From Acanthosepion esculentum (Eukaryota; Mollusca; Cephalopoda; Sepiida; Sepiidae), in the NCBI GenBank assembly GCA_964036315.1, contig OZ038507.1, forward strand, positions 60,668,002-60,732,001: a DNA stretch of 64,000 nucleotides, given 5' to 3'. The notes under the pieces are model-generated. The model saw nothing but the letters and a program-made list of their open reading frames with translations. It was not told the origin of the DNA and did no database searches. Position 1 is the first letter of the stretch. Each line of letters begins with the position of its first letter. The position numbers and the translations under genes are program-made. Shown here one piece after another: positions 10,584 to 21,700 of the stretch.

Positions 10584-10900
10584 AGTCGAAATCTCAAAAA
10601 TTTGGCACATGAGAACATCAACAATTCCAGTTGTAGTTGGAGTCCTTGGATTGATTGGAAAAGATTCCAATAGACTCATTGAAGGAATCCTTTGTAGCCC
10701 ATGCCTTAAAGAATAAAAAAAATGCACCTACGAGAACATCCCACACATTACGAAGGGCTTTATCTGTAAAATATGTGCGATTTATTTTTTTCCGAAATTG
10801 CTCACTGGAAACTGTCATGTTGCCTTTTCTGATCTTAGGTCTCTGGTCGGGGACCCGGAAAGAAATGCGTATACACCAGAAACCAAAGGAAATAAAATAA
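10582..10900 (+). mobile_element. RLE-type LINE tail, copy C
   Basis: It starts GAAGTCGAAATCTC just after (AAT)n, the same internal position as copies B, G and H. It carries the VVGVLGLIGK segment and the conserved 3' end before AAT repeats. Frameshifts and stops make it non-functional. Confidence 0.75.
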
Positions 10901-10919
10901 TAATAATAATAATAATAAT

Positions 10920-11365
10920 AAAATCAAAGCCAACCGCCCAGACATTGTTATTAAAGACCACAAACAAAATAAGTGCCTCCTTATTGATATGGCAGTCCCT
11001 GCAGACTGCAATGTGTCTTTGAAGATATTCGAAAAACTGTCAAAATACAAGGACCTTGAAATAGAAATCTCAAAAATGTGGCACATGGGAACATCAACAA
11101 TTCCTGTTGTAGTTGGAGCCCTTGGACTGGTTGGAAAAGATTCCAGTAGGCTGATTGAAGGGATCCCTGGAAGTCCATACCTCAAAGAGATACAAAAAAT
11201 TGTTCTGACAAGTACAGACCACACTTTACGAAGGGCTTTATCTATGTAATTATTATTATTTTTTTTGCAGTGGAAAGTGTCATGATGCCATTTCTAACCT
11301 TAGGTCCCTGGGCGGGACCCGGAAAGAAATGTGTAAACGCCAGATATCAAAGGAAATAAAAATAA
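10920..11365 (+). mobile_element. RLE-type LINE tail, copy D (best preserved of cluster 1)
   Basis: The frame is open for about 105 codons from near 10920 to the stop at 11247. In order it shows a RPDIVI motif, CLLIDMAVPADCNVSLKIF, KYKDLEIEISKMWH, TIPVVVGALGLVGK, and a C-terminal HTLRRALSM. PD...D-containing strands are what an RLE (restriction-like) endonuclease domain would show, and the position at the C-terminal end of the ORF fits R2/R4/NeSL-type elements. The catalytic lysine cannot be placed with confidence. The 3' UTR and (AAT)n tail follow. Confidence 0.75.
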
Positions 11366-11608
11366 TAATAATAATAATATTTACAACAACAACAGCAACA
11401 GAAACAACAATAATAATAATAATAATAATAATAACAATGCCCGTGAGATTTGTTAACGTTTCACATAGTTCACGCTCTCAATCATAATAATAATGTAATT
11501 AGGAAAAATGATAGTAGGACGAAGGAATATAAGTTGCTACTTGAAACTTGAAGACAGCTCGTAAAGCAAATTAGCAAACTCATGTCGCCACTACTAGTAC
11601 TATTACTT

Positions 11609-11647
<39 letters not shown>

Positions 11648-11690
11648 ATAATAATAATAATAATAATAGTAATAAAGAATAGGATCATAA
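11366..11690. repeat. AAT/AAC/ACT microsatellites with short unique spacer
   Basis: (AAT)n at 11362-11435, an AT-rich spacer with 'acttgaagacagctcg', then (ACT)n(AAT)n at about 11595-11670. The minus-strand poly-serine frame here is an artefact of the ACT repeat. Confidence 0.85.
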
Positions 11691-12395
11691 TTTCGAAAAC
11701 CGTAAGGCGAGTAATTGTAAGTCTCTAGAATTAAGATGTATTTTCAACTTGATTTTATTTTATTTTTTCAAGACTTACAGTTTCTCTTAAACACCTGGAG
11801 ATGTTATTGATGAGTCAATGTGTGGGGAGCTGGAGGGACTTTCCACTTCACAACGGTGTGAATTCACGCGGACACGACGACATGAACGGATTTAGCTTGA
11901 GTGTCCCGTGGTGAGGTGGATGAGAGTGGTGGGGACAGTTTGGCGAATCTCGACCCGCCCTTTGGTAACGGGTCAAGGTTGGTCATTGGAGCAGGTGCCA
12001 CGAATGAATAACTTGGCCCAGGTTTTATTTTTATCTTTCATATTGACATTTGCTTCACTCAAAAAAAAAAAAAAAAAAAAAAGAAAAAAAGAAAGATAAG
12101 TGCCAGTTCTTGATACTGGTGGTAGGGCAAAGGTCATCTTTTGACATCGGCCTCGACTCATGGTTATCGTTTTTAAATACTGTGCACGTCTCGGATTTGG
12201 CGAGAGCAACAAAAAAAAAAAAAAAAGAAAAAAGTCCGGCCTGCTTTGTTTCTGTTGAGGCAAAACAGTTTTCTGTTAATGAGTGTCACCGAGTAAACAC
12301 CTTCTTCGCCCTCCAACATAACGATTCGTCACAAGGACAAGTGACATATCTGTCGTAGAGGATCGAACAGGACTCTTCGTTTTCTTTTTCATCCA
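11691..12395. other. Unassigned DNA with poly(A)-like tracts
   Basis: No protein similarity seen. A-runs at 12061-12090 and 12210-12232 look like retroposon tails, and the sequence before each (11800-12060 and 12100-12210) may be unidentified short retroposons. Confidence 0.4.
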
Positions 12396-12397
12396 TG

Positions 12398-13470
12398 TAC
12401 GATGTCGCTTCAGACGATCAGAGCTCTTCACAACTTCCTATCTTTCAATATCTGTCTTTTTCTTCCATTTGTCATGTCCCTTCAGACGATCACAGCTCTT
12501 CACAACTTCCTATCTTTCAATATCTGTCTTTTTCTTCTATATGCCATGTCCATTCAGACGATCATAGCTCTTCACAACTTCCTATCTTTTAATATCTGAC
12601 TTTTTTCTTTCTATGTGCCATGTCCATTCAGACGATCATAGCTCTTCACAACTTCCTATCTTTTAATATCTGTCTTTTTCTTCCATTTGTCATGTCCCTT
12701 CAGACGATCACAGCTCTTCACAACTTCCTATCTTTCAATATCTGTCTTTTTCTTCTATATGCCATGTCCATTCAGACGATCATAGCTCTTCACAACTTCC
12801 TATCTTTTAATATCTGACTTTTTCTTTCTATGTGCCATGTCCATTCAGACGATCATAGCTCTTCACAATTTCCTATCTTTTAATATCTGTCTTTTTCTTC
12901 CATTTGTCATGTCCCTTCAGACGATCACAGCTCTTCACAACTTCCTATCTTTCAATATCTGTCTTTTTCTTCTATATGCCATGTCCATTCAGACGATCAT
13001 AGCTCTTCACAACTTCCTATCTTTTAATATCTGTCTTTTTCTTCCATTTGTCATGTCCCTTCAGACGATCACAGCTCTTCACAACTTCCTATCTTTCAAT
13101 ATCTGTCATTTTCTTCCATTTGTCATGTCCCTTCAGACGATCATAGCTCTTCACAACTTCCTATCTTTTAATATCTGACTTTTTTCTTCTATGTGCCATG
13201 TCCATTCAGACGATCATAGCTCTTCACAACTTCCTATCTTTTAATATCTGACTTTTTTCTTCTATATGCCATGTCCATTCAGACGATCATAGCTCTTCAC
13301 AACTTCCTATCTTTTAATATCTGACTTTTTTCTTCTATATGCCATGTCCATTCAGACGATCATAGCTCTTCACAACTTCCTATCTTTTAATATCTGACTT
13401 TTTCTTCTATTATGCCATTATACCATATCCCTTCAGACTATCATAGCTTTTCACAACCTCCTATCTGTTA
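12398..13470 (+). repeat. 72/73-bp minisatellite, ~14-15 copies, possibly LINE-derived
   Basis: The unit is CAGACGATCATAGCTCTTCA, then CAACTTCCTATC, a T-rich stretch and ATGCCATGTCC. Units are mostly 72 bp with some 73 bp. Several units are near identical and alternate between two subtypes (CCATTTGTCATGTCCC and CTATATGCCATGTCCA). The core resembles 18366-18420, the antisense of a LINE ORF end (GCGATCATGGCTCTCCGCAA). The hydrophobic open frames are by-products. Confidence 0.9.
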
Positions 13471-13498
13471 ATATCTGTCTATATTTCTAGGCACTTGG

Positions 13499-13904
13499 CT
13501 AGTGGTTAGAATGTTCGCTTTCTGATCATGAGGCCCCGGTTCGAATCTCACCGTGGTCGATTTGTCAGAGAGGCGATCCCAGCGGATGGCACCTTTGGAA
13601 AGAGCCTGAAAACCATACGACGGGTTGAGCCAAGCATTGTCAGTGAAACTAAATAGACAGTAACTTTGAGGGCCGTCGATGGCTGTACTAGCACGAAGTT
13701 ACAAGTCATCGTGACTGAGGGTTTCAGCGTGATGGCCTTGTTTAGATTGTTGATCACGCTAGATAACATACTATCTCGCAAAAACTGTAACTAAGGTCCG
13801 TTCAGCATAGTTGCAGTATAAAACACAGATGGGCTTTGTGGGTTTTGAACAAACACAAAATGCGCCTGATCTAGAGTCTACAATGGGGATTACGAGTGGC
13901 CAGC
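13499..13904 (+). mobile_element. Long tRNA-derived SINE, copy 2
   Basis: The head carries TGGCTAGTGGTTAGAATG (A-box region) and an exact B box, GGTTCGAATC. The body matches the inverted copy at 8317-8729 through AGTTGCAGTATAAA to the end near GCGCCTGA. It lies directly after the 72-bp array. Two copies with the same limits define the family at about 410 bp. Confidence 0.8.
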
Positions 13905-14085
13905 CATTAACGTTAACGTACATTTCTGAGATGAGGTATTGTAATTATTTACACTATTTACATTGTTCGGACTGTTGCCAATTTCACGACGTTTCGGTCG
14001 TTGTACGCTGCGAACTTCTTCAGGTGATTGGAATTTCGAACTGAGCTCTTTATTACAATCTGGAATTGGAGTGAGGGCACACACC
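13905..14085 (-). mobile_element. Penelope-derived repeat fragment, diverged copy
   Basis: The region matches the motif block of the repeats at 14.5, 50.0, 51.0 and 57.6 kb: a CTTCTTCAGG segment, GTACGCTGCG and ACGTTTCGGTCGTTG, followed by 'acattgttcggactgttgcc'. It is shorter and more diverged than the others. Its hammerhead-like core is imperfect in stem II. Confidence 0.6.
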
Positions 14086-14104
14086 CTAAATCCATCATGA
14101 AAAT

Positions 14105-14490
14105 CAGGACGTGGTATTAGTAAATGTTGAACACTTCAGATACCTCGGTAATGAGTCACTTATAACACATTTTTGTGTAGGAGATAAGGAAATTGAACGC
14201 TGCGCTAGGGATAGTTTCTCTCAATACCGCCAATTGCGACATAACCGAAACATTATCCTAGAACCTCGTGTCATGTTTTTAAATAGACTCGTGAGGTCGA
14301 CACTTTCATACGGGTGTCATGCATGATGCCAAGCCCGTTAAGAAATATCTAAACTCCCAGCTTTATACAGCCGCTTTCTAAGTTCAACGGTTAAACATGG
14401 CTTTGAGCGAGGGAAGCCTGTGTGTCTATGGGAAGATCACACTTCTTCAAAATTTGTGGACTGGCGCTACAGAATCACACAAACAAAAAA
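14105..14490 (+). pseudogene. LINE reverse transcriptase C-terminal fragment (third family)
   Basis: The frame shows VEHFRYLG, then a HNRNIILEPRVMFLNRLVRS segment and TLSYGCHA before a stop at 14324. Similarity continues beyond the stop (EISKLPALY-like, then FERGKPV). FRYLG and the RNI...LVRSTL.YG pattern occur just after the RT catalytic region in many LINE ORF2 proteins. The end is cut by the inserted Penelope-derived repeat at about 14495. It is a degenerate fragment. Confidence 0.6.
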
Positions 14491-14494
14491 CAAA

Positions 14495-14845
14495 CTTCTG
14501 TCTATATTTCTGAGATGATGTATCATGTACATTATTTACATTATTCGGACTATTGCCCTCATCTTTGTCGCCATATTTATTACAACATTTCGGCCGTTGT
14601 ACGCTCCGGTCTTCTTCAGGTGGTTGGAATGTCGAACTGAACCCTTTATTTCGCTCACTGGGGTAGACTGTTCTAGTTCCACGTGCCATGTTTAATGGAT
14701 GTCAGTTATCAGTTATCTCCTGTTACTTTTTCCCTCTGAAAGTTTACCACTGCCTTAACTCGGTATTGAACTCACACTCTTTGGTTCCTGTCACTGGATC
14801 TAACCAATGCCTTTATCCACTGTGCCATGTGTCCTTGAGGACACA
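14495..14845 (-). mobile_element. tRNA-headed, Penelope-derived repeat, copy 1
   Basis: Read on the minus strand, a tRNA-like head (A-box-like TGGCACAGTGG, about 14838-14828; B-box region GTTCAATAC near 14770) is followed by a body ending in a block shared with the flanks of the Penelope-like element at 50-51 kb. That block contains CTGAAGA, a GC hairpin and CGAAA, a hammerhead-like arrangement (see 14567-14619). An equivalent copy lies at 57556-57845. The combination suggests a SINE whose tail derives from a Penelope element, or a non-autonomous Penelope with a tRNA promoter. Confidence 0.6.
14567..14619 (-). ncRNA. Hammerhead-like core, degenerate
   Basis: On the minus strand: CTGAAGA, a stem II with one mismatch around GAGCGTACAA, then CGAAA and a 3' GCGAC where GTC/GUH would be needed. 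Stem I is not evident, so self-cleavage is doubtful for this copy. Confidence 0.3.
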
Positions 14846-15380
14846 TGGTACAGTGGAGAACTTTCAGAGGGAAAAATTTCACTGTCGAAACGGTTTTATA
14901 TAGCCGTCTCTTCTACTTTAATAGGTTCAGGTCTCGCACTGCCCGTGTGTGGAAGTCCCTTCCTCTTATTTGCATACCTGATAATTATAATCTCCAAATA
15001 TTCAAATGCAATGTCAATCGACATCTACATATGCCTTGATCTATATTCCCCGTCCTTCTCTTTATCCTTTCCTCTATCACGCCTCTTTACTCTTTCTCCC
15101 TCTCTCTGTAACCTCTTGGTGCTAGTGGCACCCCCGCCTACTTTGGCCATGTAATATAGAAGAGGAGAACAAAGCTCTGTGTACAGATGCTTACAAGTTC
15201 AACAACCCTGACAAAATAGCATGTGAGAGACTGCTTATGACCAGAGCAGAGACCTTGATCTATCCCCCGTCCATCTCTTCATCCTTTCCTCTATGACGCC
15301 TCTTTACTCTTGCTCCCACTCTCTGTAACCGCTTGCGTGCTAGTGGCACTCCCGCCTTGTTTGGAGTGAAAAGCTAAAAA
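14846..15380 (+). pseudogene. CR1/jockey-like LINE C-terminal tail with duplicated 3' UTR
   Basis: The frame reads VQWRTFRGK then HFTVE-like and SRTARVWKSLPLICIPDNYN, QIFKCNVNRHLHMP and stop at 15037. This is the last segment of the same LINE family as at 2.4 and 46.9 kb. The 3' UTR motif ('gtaacctcttggtgctagtg', then CCCGCCT) occurs at about 15107-15145 and again at about 15325-15360. The second ends in AAGCTAAAAAAAAG and (CAAA)n. The repeated UTR indicates a tandem duplication or two overlapping insertions. It abuts the tRNA-headed repeat upstream. Confidence 0.7.
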
Positions 15381-16100
15381 AAAGCAAACAAACAAACAAA
15401 CAAAAAACATTCACTCAATCACATTATGTAGGTTTCTCGAGGTTTCTCCCTTTATTCAATGTGTCGATGACTGTTAAATTCGCCAAGCTTTCTTTCCTCT
15501 ATATATGAGTCTTTGAAATTTCGACTGTCTCTTTTTGGTTCTAAGTATAAGTTTCCTTTTAATTCCTACTTTCCTTAAAACGTTGCTCGCCTGTCCTGTC
15601 CATGATAGACTGTGATTCTACAGCAAAAATTTTCAAGTAAAAAATACAACCTAAAGAAGTACGGAAGACCAACAACGCGATAATCAAGAATTTGTTATTT
15701 ATGTCTAAAAGTAAATTTTCTTTTACCTTATATAGCAAATAGCTTAAGAATAACTCTTTTAATTTATACGCTTTTATTAAACTTAGTATAATTAATAATT
15801 TTATTTTATTTTATGCTGACTGAATGGGAAATATGAAATTAGATTAATACCATAATACTCCTGCGATATTGAATAGTCGTCAGTCGACGTGAAATATCAG
15901 AATTATATCCTATTTGCACATACCAAAAAATATCTAACAGTTGCTAAAAGGAAAAAATAAAATGAAATTCTTTTAAAAAATATTCACAGTCGAAAATGAT
16001 ATTAAAATTTACATTTTTTTTTAATCATCAAACATGTCTTTATTTAATAAAATAAACTCTTGTGGCGAACAGCAGCGGGATTAATTTCAAAACTGCACTT
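15381..16100. other. AT-rich non-coding DNA, nothing recognised
   Basis: A (CAAA)n tail ends at about 15405. The remainder lacks a recognised gene or element. Confidence 0.5.
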
Positions 16101-16112
16101 AAAATTTACAAG

Positions 16113-16633
<521 letters not shown>

Positions 16634-16996
16634 CAGGGTGTCCATAAAGTTCGTGTGGACTTTAAAAAATTTATAACTTTATTTGTATTTGCGATAGAAA
16701 TAATTTGTAAAAAGGATTTGAAAGAAAGAAATCTATATTTTTTAAGGTTTTATTGAAATTTTATTTAAGTTTCCACATGTCCTCCATCATTAGCAATAAA
16801 AAGGGTAATACGATTTTGCAGTTCACGGAAAACATTTGCCAACTGATTTACAGTAATGCCTGAAAACACATTAGTTATTTTAGCTATACTTAAAACTAGG
16901 TACATTAAACTTTATAACATTTTTTACAGATTATTTCTATCGCAAATAAAAATAAAGTTATAAATTTTTAAAGTGCACACGAAATTTATGGACACC

Positions 16997-16999
<3 letters not shown>
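16634..16999 (-). mobile_element. Internally deleted mariner-type element
   Basis: The ends are long inverted repeats: CAGGGTGTCCATAAAGTTCG at the left, matched by the inverse ending GACACCCTG at the right, extending about 80 bp with few changes (for example ATTTCTATCGCAAATA). TA dinucleotides flank both ends, as for Tc1/mariner. On the minus strand a frame resembling a transposase C-terminus survives (GITVNQLANVFRELQNRI, then a stop). At 366 bp it lacks almost all of the transposase. It sits inside a (TA)n microsatellite. Confidence 0.8.

Positions 17000-17053
<54 letters not shown>
17000..17053. repeat. (TA)n microsatellite
   Basis: TA run continuing the microsatellite into which the mariner inserted. 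Confidence 0.95.
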
Positions 17054-17054
<1 letters not shown>

Positions 17055-17239
17055 AGTTTACATTTTTTCTGTCGAATTTGAAAGAAAATAACAGATTTTA
17101 TTAAATTATGCAAGCACTAACTTAAAAAATAATTTATTTTTTAAGTTTTATTGAATGGTTTTTAGCAAGATGCCGAGCGAATTTTACTTATGTTTACAAT
17201 CGCTATTGCGTACTGTTTTTACTGAAATATCTTCCGGAA
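17054..17239. other. Unassigned AT-rich spacer
   Basis: No recognised feature. Confidence 0.4.
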
Positions 17240-17528
17240 GCCAGCTATGTGTCATGCGTAATACACGATCTTCTGATACATGTCTCTATCGACTGACGAC
17301 GTAGATTTTTTCCCGCAGTAGGTTGCCATTTCTTTCTGCAGTAGACCAGTTGCCAGCCAAGGTTATAGAACCCGGTCTCTCCTGCTATTTACCCATAGCT
17401 GAAGGGAGAAGAAGAGGATTCATACCTTTCCCAAGGGTATTAGCACATAAGTGAATGTATTGGATTCGACTGGAATTCGAACTCGGCTCTCCGATTCTTC
17501 AATCCGAGCCGCTCTTTCCGCCATACTT
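17240..17528 (-). mobile_element. tRNA-derived SINE (second family), copy 1
   Basis: On the minus strand the head contains GCGGCTCGGATTGAAGAATC and GAGTTCGAATTCC (B-box-like), and the body runs through TACCCTTGGGAAAGGTATG and GAAATGGCAACCTACTGCGG. It is the same family as the well-delimited copy at 36520-36798. Confidence 0.75.
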
Positions 17529-17773
17529 TTTATACAACTGTATAAAAATTAAAAAGTACACACGCGTTATCGAAATGGGGGTGTAACATACATCCCCCAC
17601 GCTACCAATATTTACCCAAAATTCTTTTTAATAAAATAACTAATTCAGTAAAATATGCATTAAATAATGAATGAGTTCTGGAAATTTCATTTGAAATGGC
17701 TAATTCCCTGATTTATGGCCAACACTTTAAAACAGGCACGGTCGACGTTTTGCTTTCATTGCGGAAAGAAGTA
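17529..17773. other. Unassigned AT-rich spacer
   Basis: Nothing recognised before the first MITE. Confidence 0.4.
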
Positions 17774-17970
17774 CAGTGTAACCCGGATATAAGATACCCG
17801 GATATAAGATACCCGGATATAAGAGAAACCCTGATATACGAGATATTTTCTCTGGTCCCAAATTAGAGCCTGTGTCAATAAAACAAAATAGACCAAAACC
17901 TGATATAAGAGAAACCCGGATATAAGAGACCTCTCCGGTGCCGACAACTCTCTTATATCCGGGTTGACAC
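17774..17970. mobile_element. Palindromic pogo/Tc1-like MITE, copy 1
   Basis: It begins CAGTGTAACCCGGATATAAG after a TA, and ends with the inverse CTTATATCCGGGTT. Interior copies of the 'ccggatataagag' motif make it almost wholly palindromic. Short elements with such TIRs and TA targets fit Tc1/mariner-superfamily (pogo-like) MITEs. The right end is more diverged. Confidence 0.75.
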
Positions 17971-17974
17971 GTGT

Positions 17975-18083
17975 TGAGTTATTTCGTGTCGAAAACTTTC
18001 TTTTTATAAGTTTTATGCGCAGGAATAATTAAATATTAGTCGTATATATTTGAGGCTATAAGCATCTACCCGGTTCGTATATA
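17975..18083. repeat. Fragment of the TATTTGAG...ATAAGCAT minisatellite
   Basis: It contains 'atttgaggctataagcatct', matching the ~55-60-bp repeat that fills much of 25.3-30.5 kb. Confidence 0.6.
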
Positions 18084-18269
18084 CAGTGTAACCCGGATAT
18101 AAGAGAGTTGCCGGGACCGGAGACGTAGTCTCTTATATCCGGGTTTCTCTTATACCAGGGTTTGGTCTATTTCGTTTAGGTAAGTATGGCTCTAATTTGG
18201 GACCAGAGACAATCTCTCTTATATCCTAGTTTCTCTTATATCCGGGTCTCTTATATCCGGGTTACGCTG
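18084..18269. mobile_element. Palindromic pogo/Tc1-like MITE, copy 2
   Basis: Both ends are well preserved: CAGTGTAACCCGGATATAAG at the left and ATCCGGGTTACGCTG at the right, with flanking TA on each side. Its interior is inverted relative to copy 1 (for example TCTAATTTGGGACCAGAGA). It inserted into the minisatellite fragment that flanks it. Confidence 0.85.
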
Positions 18270-18351
18270 TAGTATATTTTTAAGCATAGATTATATGTGG
18301 CACAAGGCTGAAAGAATGGAGCATCCAGTGAGAATCGAACTCACTTCTTCT

Positions 18352-18700
18352 TCTTCTTTATGTGCCGCGTCCTCTCAGCACGTAGGCGATCATGGCTCTC
18401 CGCAATTTCTTGTCCTTTGTAGCTCTTAATAAATTTTCTCTTTCTGTTATTTCCTCTAAACTCGGCTCAAGCTTCAGCTCAATCTCACTAAGTAGTTTTC
18501 CTCTGTCCCTCTTGCCTTCAATCTGACCTGTGAGTTTCAGATTTTCTAAGGCCACTTTCCTCGTTATGCACCCCAGAAACTTCGACGGTCTCTTCTTGAT
18601 GTTAAGTATTAGTTTCCATTTTAGCTCCAAAACTTCGTCGTTGCTCACATCCTCACCATCCTTCTGTAGAACCACATTTCTGCTGCTTCAAGCCTCTTCA
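18352..18700 (-). pseudogene. LINE ORF C-terminal end downstream of the 159-bp array
   Basis: The minus-strand frame continues from the amplified segment into LKWKLILNIKKRPSKFLG, then ENLKLTGQIEGKRDRGK and a short tail. ILN..KKR..KFLGH, LTG.IEGKR.RG is the familiar order near the end of ORF2 in RTE/CR1-like LINEs. About 15 bp are missing near 18655 compared with array units, and the frame shifts. This is the original right-hand flank of the amplified region. Confidence 0.7.
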
Positions 18701-21700
18701 TGTTCCATCCATGGTATTCTCTCTTCCCGATGTTAAGTATAAGTGTCCTTTTTGTTTCCATTTTCTCTAAGACTTCATCGTTGCTCACATGTTCGGTCCA
18801 GGGTATTCTCAGCATGCTTCTGTAGAACCACATTTCTGTTGCTTCAAGTCTCTTCTTCATGTTCCATCCATGGTATTCTCTCTTCCCGATGTTAAGTATA
18901 AGTGTCCTTTTTGTTTCCATTTTCTCTAAGACTTCATCGTTGCTCACATGTTCGGTCCAGGGTATTCTCAGCATGCTTCTGTAGAACCACATTTCTGTTG
19001 CTTCAAGTCTCTTCTTCATGTTCCATCCATGGTATTCTCTCATCCCGATGTTAAGTATAAGTGTCCTTTTTGTTTCCATTTTCTCTAAGACTTCATCGTT
19101 GCTCACATGTTCGGTCCATGGTATTCTCAGCATGCTTCTGTAGAACCACATTTCTGTTGCTTCAAGTCTCTTCTTCATGTTCCATCCATGGTATTCTCTC
19201 TTCCCGATGTTAAGTATAAGTGTCCTTTTTGTTTCCATTTTCTCTAAGACTTCATCGTTGCTCACATGTTCGGTCCATGGTATTCTCAGCATGCTTCTGT
19301 AGAACCACATTTCTGTTGCTTCAAGTCTCTTCTTCATGTTCCATCCATGGTATTCTCTCTTCCCGATGTTAAGTATAAGTGTCCTTTTTGTTTCCATTTT
19401 CTCTAAGACTTCATCGTTGCTCACATGTTCGGTCCAGGGTATTCTCAGCATGCTTCTGTAGAACCACATTTCTGTTGCTTCAAGTCTCTTCTTCATGTTC
19501 CATCCATGGTATTCTCTCTTCCCGATGTTAAGTATAAGTGTCCTTTTTGTTTCCATTTTCTCTAAGACTTCATCGTTGCTCACATGTTCGGTCCATGGTA
19601 TTCTCAGCATGCTTCTGTAGAACCACATTTCTGTTGCTTCAAGTCTCTTCTTCATGTTCCATCCATGGTATTCTCTCTTCCCGATGTTAAGTATAAGTGT
19701 CCTTTTTGTTTCCATTTTCTCTAAGACTTCATCGTTGCTCACATGTTCGGTCCATGGTATTCTCAGCATGCTTCTGTAGAACCACATTTCTGTTGCTTCA
19801 AGTCTCTTCTTCATGTTCCATCCATGGTATTCTCTCTTCCCGATGTTAAGTATAAGTGTCCTTTTTGTTTCCATTTTCTCTAAGACTTCATCGTTGCTCA
19901 CATGTTCGGTCCATGGTATTCTCAGCATGCTTCTGTAGAACCACATTTCTGTTGCTTCAAGTCTCTTCTTCATGTTCCATCCATGGTATTCTCTCTTCCC
20001 GATGTTAAGTATAAGTGTCCTTTTTGTTTCCACTTTCTCTAAGACTTCATCGTTGCTCACATGTTCGGTCCAGGGTATTCTCAGCATGCTTCTGTAGAAC
20101 CACATTTCTGTTGCTTCAAGTCTCTTCTTCGTGTTCCATCCATGGTATTCTCTCTTCCCGATGTTAAGTATAAGTGTCCTTTTTGTTTCCACTTTCTCTA
20201 AAACTTCGTCGTCGCTCACATGTTCGGTCCATGGTATCCTCACCATCCTTCTGTAGAACCACATTTCTGTTGCTTCAAGTCTCTTCTTCATGTTCCATCC
20301 ATGGTATTCCTCTCTTCCCGATGTTAAGTATAAGTGTCCTTTTTGTTTCCATTTTCTCTAAAACTTCATCGTTGCTCACATGTTCGGTCCAGGGTATTCT
20401 CAGCATGCTTCTGTAGAACCACATTTCTGTTGCTTCAAGTCTCTTCTTCATGTTCCATCCATGGTATTCTCTCTTCCCGATGTTAAGTATAAGTGTCCTT
20501 TTTGTTTCCATTTTCTCTAAGACTTCATCGTTGCTCACATGTTCGGTCCATGGTATTCTCAGCATGCTTCTGTAGAACCACATTTCTGTTGCTTCAAGTC
20601 TCTTCTTCATGTTCCATCCATGGTATTCTCTCTTCCCGATGTTAAGTATAAGTGTCCTTTTTGTTTCCATTTTCTCTAAGACTTCATCGTTGCTCACATG
20701 TTCGGTCCATGGTATTCTCAGCATGCTTCTGTAGAACCACATTTCTGTTGCTTCAAGTCTCTTCTTCATGTTCCATCCATGGTATTCTCTCTTCCCGATG
20801 TTAAGTATAAGTGTCCTTTTTGTTTCCATTTTCTCTAAATCTTCGTCGTTGCTCACATGTTCGGTCCAGGGTATTCTCAGCATGCTTCTGTAGAACCACA
20901 TTTCTGTTGCTTCAAGTCTCTTCTTCATGTTCCATCCATGGTATTCTCTCTTCCCGATGTTAAGTATAAGTGTCCTTTTTGTTTCCATTTTCTCTAAATC
21001 TTCGTCGTTGCTCACATGTTCGGTCCAGGGTATTCTCAGCATGCTTCTGTAGAACCACATTTCTGTTGCTTCAAGTCTCTTCTTCATGTTCCATCCATGG
21101 TATTCTCTCTTCCCGATGTTAAGTATAAGTGTCCTTTTTGTTTCCACTTTCTCTAAAACTTCGTCGTTGCTCACATGTTCGGTTCATAGTATTCTCAGCA
21201 TGCTTCTGTAGAACCATATTTCTGTTGCTTCAAGTCTCTTCTTCATGTTCCATCCATAGTATTCTCTCTTCCCGATGTTAAGTATAAGTGTCCTTTTTGT
21301 TTCCATTTTCTCTAAGACTTCATCGTTGCTCACATGTTCGGTCCAGGGTATTCTCAGCATGCTTCTGTAGAACCACATTTCTGTTGCTTCAAGTCTCTTC
21401 TTCATGTTCCATCCATGGTATTCTCTCTTCCCGATGTTAAGTATAAGTGTCCTTTTTGTTTCCATTTTCTCTAAATCTTCGTCGTTGCTCACATGTTCGG
21501 TCCATGGTATCCTCACCATCCTTCTGTAGAACCACATTTCTGTTGCTTCAAGTCTCTTCTTCATGTTCCATCCATGGTATTCTCTCTTCCCGATGTTAAG
21601 TATAAGTGTCCTTTTTGTTTCCACTTTCTCTAAAACTTCGTCGTCGCTCACATGTTCGGTCCATTGTATTCTCACCATCCTTCTGTAGAACCACATTTCT

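Noticed and set aside
13499..13560. Functional tRNA genes at SINE heads (also at 8.7, 17.5, 28.99, 36.5 and 57.8 kb)
   Set aside because: A and B boxes are present but acceptor and anticodon stems do not pair properly, and each head continues into a SINE body.
17774..18269. One larger DNA transposon bounded by the two CAGTGTAACCCGG ends
   Set aside because: Each copy is independently palindromic with its own TA target and the interval between them is minisatellite DNA, so two separate MITEs are simpler.
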